From Methanosarcinaceae archaeon (GTDB taxonomy: Archaea > Halobacteriota > Methanosarcinia > Methanosarcinales > Methanosarcinaceae), in the NCBI GenBank assembly GCA_030609665.1, contig JAUWBW010000018.1, positions 1 to 14,249 on the forward strand: a stretch of DNA of 14,249 bases, read 5' to 3'. Position 1 is the stretch's first letter; each line of letters begins with the position of its first letter. The notes beneath the pieces are model-generated. The model was not told the origin of the DNA. It worked only from the letters and a program-made list of their open reading frames with translations, and did not search any database. The position numbers and the translations under genes are program-made. Shown piece after piece: positions 13,447 to 14,249 of the stretch.

Positions 13447-14249
13447 ATGAAACTAAACAGCCCATTGCAGGCATACAAATTCCTGCCGGGTACTAACTGC
13501 GGCGAGTGCGGCGAAACAACATGTATGGCATTTGCGTCACACCTGATCGACCGTTCACTCAAACTTACTGACTGTACTCCCATCCTTGATGACAAGTTCA
13601 AAAAGAAATATGCTGAACTTGATGGACTTTTGGCACCGGAAATTCGTGAGGTTGAGATCGGTGTCGGTGACAATATTGTGAAGATCGGTGGCGATGATGT
13701 ACTGTATCGTCACAAGTTGACGTTCTTCAACCAAAACGCACTTGCTTATGATGTCTGGGACACGATGGACGAGGCTGACCTTGTTGCCAGAGTGGAACAG
13801 ATCCGTGATTTCAAGAAATTCTATGTCGGTGAGTATCTTACGCTTGATATGATCGCGGTGCGCTCGATATCTGATGATCCGAAGAAGTTCGCGGACACTG
13901 TTAAGAAGGTAATGGATACGACTGACCTTCCACTTATACTTTGTTCGTTCAATCCAAAAGTCCTGAAAGCCGGACTTGAGGTTGCAGGTGACAAAAATCC
14001 ACTTATCTATGCTGCGAACAAGGATAACTGGAAGGAGGTCGCAGACCTTGCACTTGAATATAATGTTCCTGTTGCCCTGTTTGCACCAAATGACCTTGAT
14101 ATGCTCAAATCCCTTGCAAAGACATTCCTTGAGATGGGAATGGAGAACCTTGTCCTTGACCCGGGAACGTTCCCGACAGGTAAGGATCTGCGGACAACAT
14201 TCCACAATTTCCTGAAGATCAGGAGAGCAGGTATTAATGGCGACCGCGA
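13447..14249 (+). CDS. cdhE: ACDS complex gamma subunit: corrinoid/Fe-S protein large subunit (3' end cut off)
   Basis: An open frame from ATG 13447 runs 267 codons to the window edge with no stop. The N-terminus MKLNSPLQAYKFLPGTNCG is followed by CGECGETTC and a fourth cysteine at KLTDC (C18, C21, C26, C43), the 4Fe-4S motif of the corrinoid protein large subunit. The cluster reductively activates cobalt; the TIM barrel binds the methyltransferase partner and the C-terminal domain, outside the window, binds the corrinoid. The barrel is visible as DMIAVRSISDDPKKF, DLPLILCSFNPKVLKAGLE, NPLIYAANKDNW and ENLVLDPGTFPTGKDL. A strong GGAGGTG (13433-13439), at the very end of cdhD, lies 7 nt ahead of the ATG, so translation is closely linked to cdhD. 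The full protein would be about 460-470 aa. Confidence 0.96.
   Translation, partial: MKLNSPLQAYKFLPGTNCGECGETTCMAFASHLIDRSLKLTDCTPILDDKFKKKYAELDGLLAPEIREVEIGVGDNIVKIGGDDVLYRHKLTFFNQNALAYDVWDTMDEADLVARVEQIRDFKKFYVGEYLTLDMIAVRSISDDPKKFADTVKKVMDTTDLPLILCSFNPKVLKAGLEVAGDKNPLIYAANKDNWKEVADLALEYNVPVALFAPNDLDMLKSLAKTFLEMGMENLVLDPGTFPTGKDLRTTFHNFLKIRRAGINGDR

Noticed and set aside
13555..14205. 216-codon minus-strand frame opposite cdhE
   Set aside because: It lies opposite the clear cdhE frame with its Fe-S cysteines and barrel motifs; the reverse frame shows no motif or start signal.

Overview
The window looks like chromosomal DNA from a methanogenic or methane-metabolising archaeon of the Methanosarcinales type. 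The clearest evidence is an acetyl-CoA decarbonylase/synthase (ACDS, CODH/ACS) operon in the order cdhA-cdhB-cdhC-cooC-cdhD-cdhE. Other support comes from archaeal TATA-type promoters, T-tract terminators, an AksA/NifV-type homocitrate synthase and several gene families typical of methanogens. GC content looks moderate to low by eye. The species cannot be named from the sequence alone.

Layout. Positions 1-207 (minus) hold the N-terminus of a bacterial-type exonuclease VII large subunit (xseA). It is divergent from a 47-residue zinc-ribbon protein (361-504, plus). A T8-GG-A6 element separates that gene from a convergent KaiC/RadA-like ATPase (589-1368, minus). A 530-bp AT-rich intergenic region follows; it carries two abutting perfect 13-bp tandem arrays (4 and 5 copies) whose 9-bp cores are near reverse complements. 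A monocistronic homocitrate synthase-like gene (1912-3090, plus) ends at a hairpin plus T7, facing a minus-strand group. That group contains a 365-aa unknown protein and a NYN-type nuclease-like protein (15 bp apart), then a 139-aa unknown protein translationally coupled to an AN1 zinc finger-rhomboid protease fusion. From 6554 to the right edge the ACDS operon runs on the plus strand, and cdhE is cut by the window edge.

How the genes work together. CdhA and CdhB form the CO dehydrogenase component, CdhC the acetyl-CoA synthase (A-cluster) component, and CdhD and CdhE the corrinoid iron-sulfur methyl carrier. CooC is the ATPase expected to help with nickel insertion. Together they make or cleave acetyl-CoA from CO2/CO, a methyl group on tetrahydrosarcinapterin, and CoA.

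The most unusual points are: (i) a tandem duplication of about 310 bp inside the operon, which leaves a 69-codon truncated copy of the cdhD 5' end, with its own spacer and start region, directly ahead of the intact cdhD; (ii) the double 13-bp array upstream of the homocitrate synthase gene; (iii) related A/T-rich GTTRTRATT-type motifs in three spacers of the cdh operon; and (iv) the unexplained 365-aa protein paired with a NYN-domain protein. I found no complete new defence or mobile system. The cdhD partial duplication is the best candidate for something undescribed.
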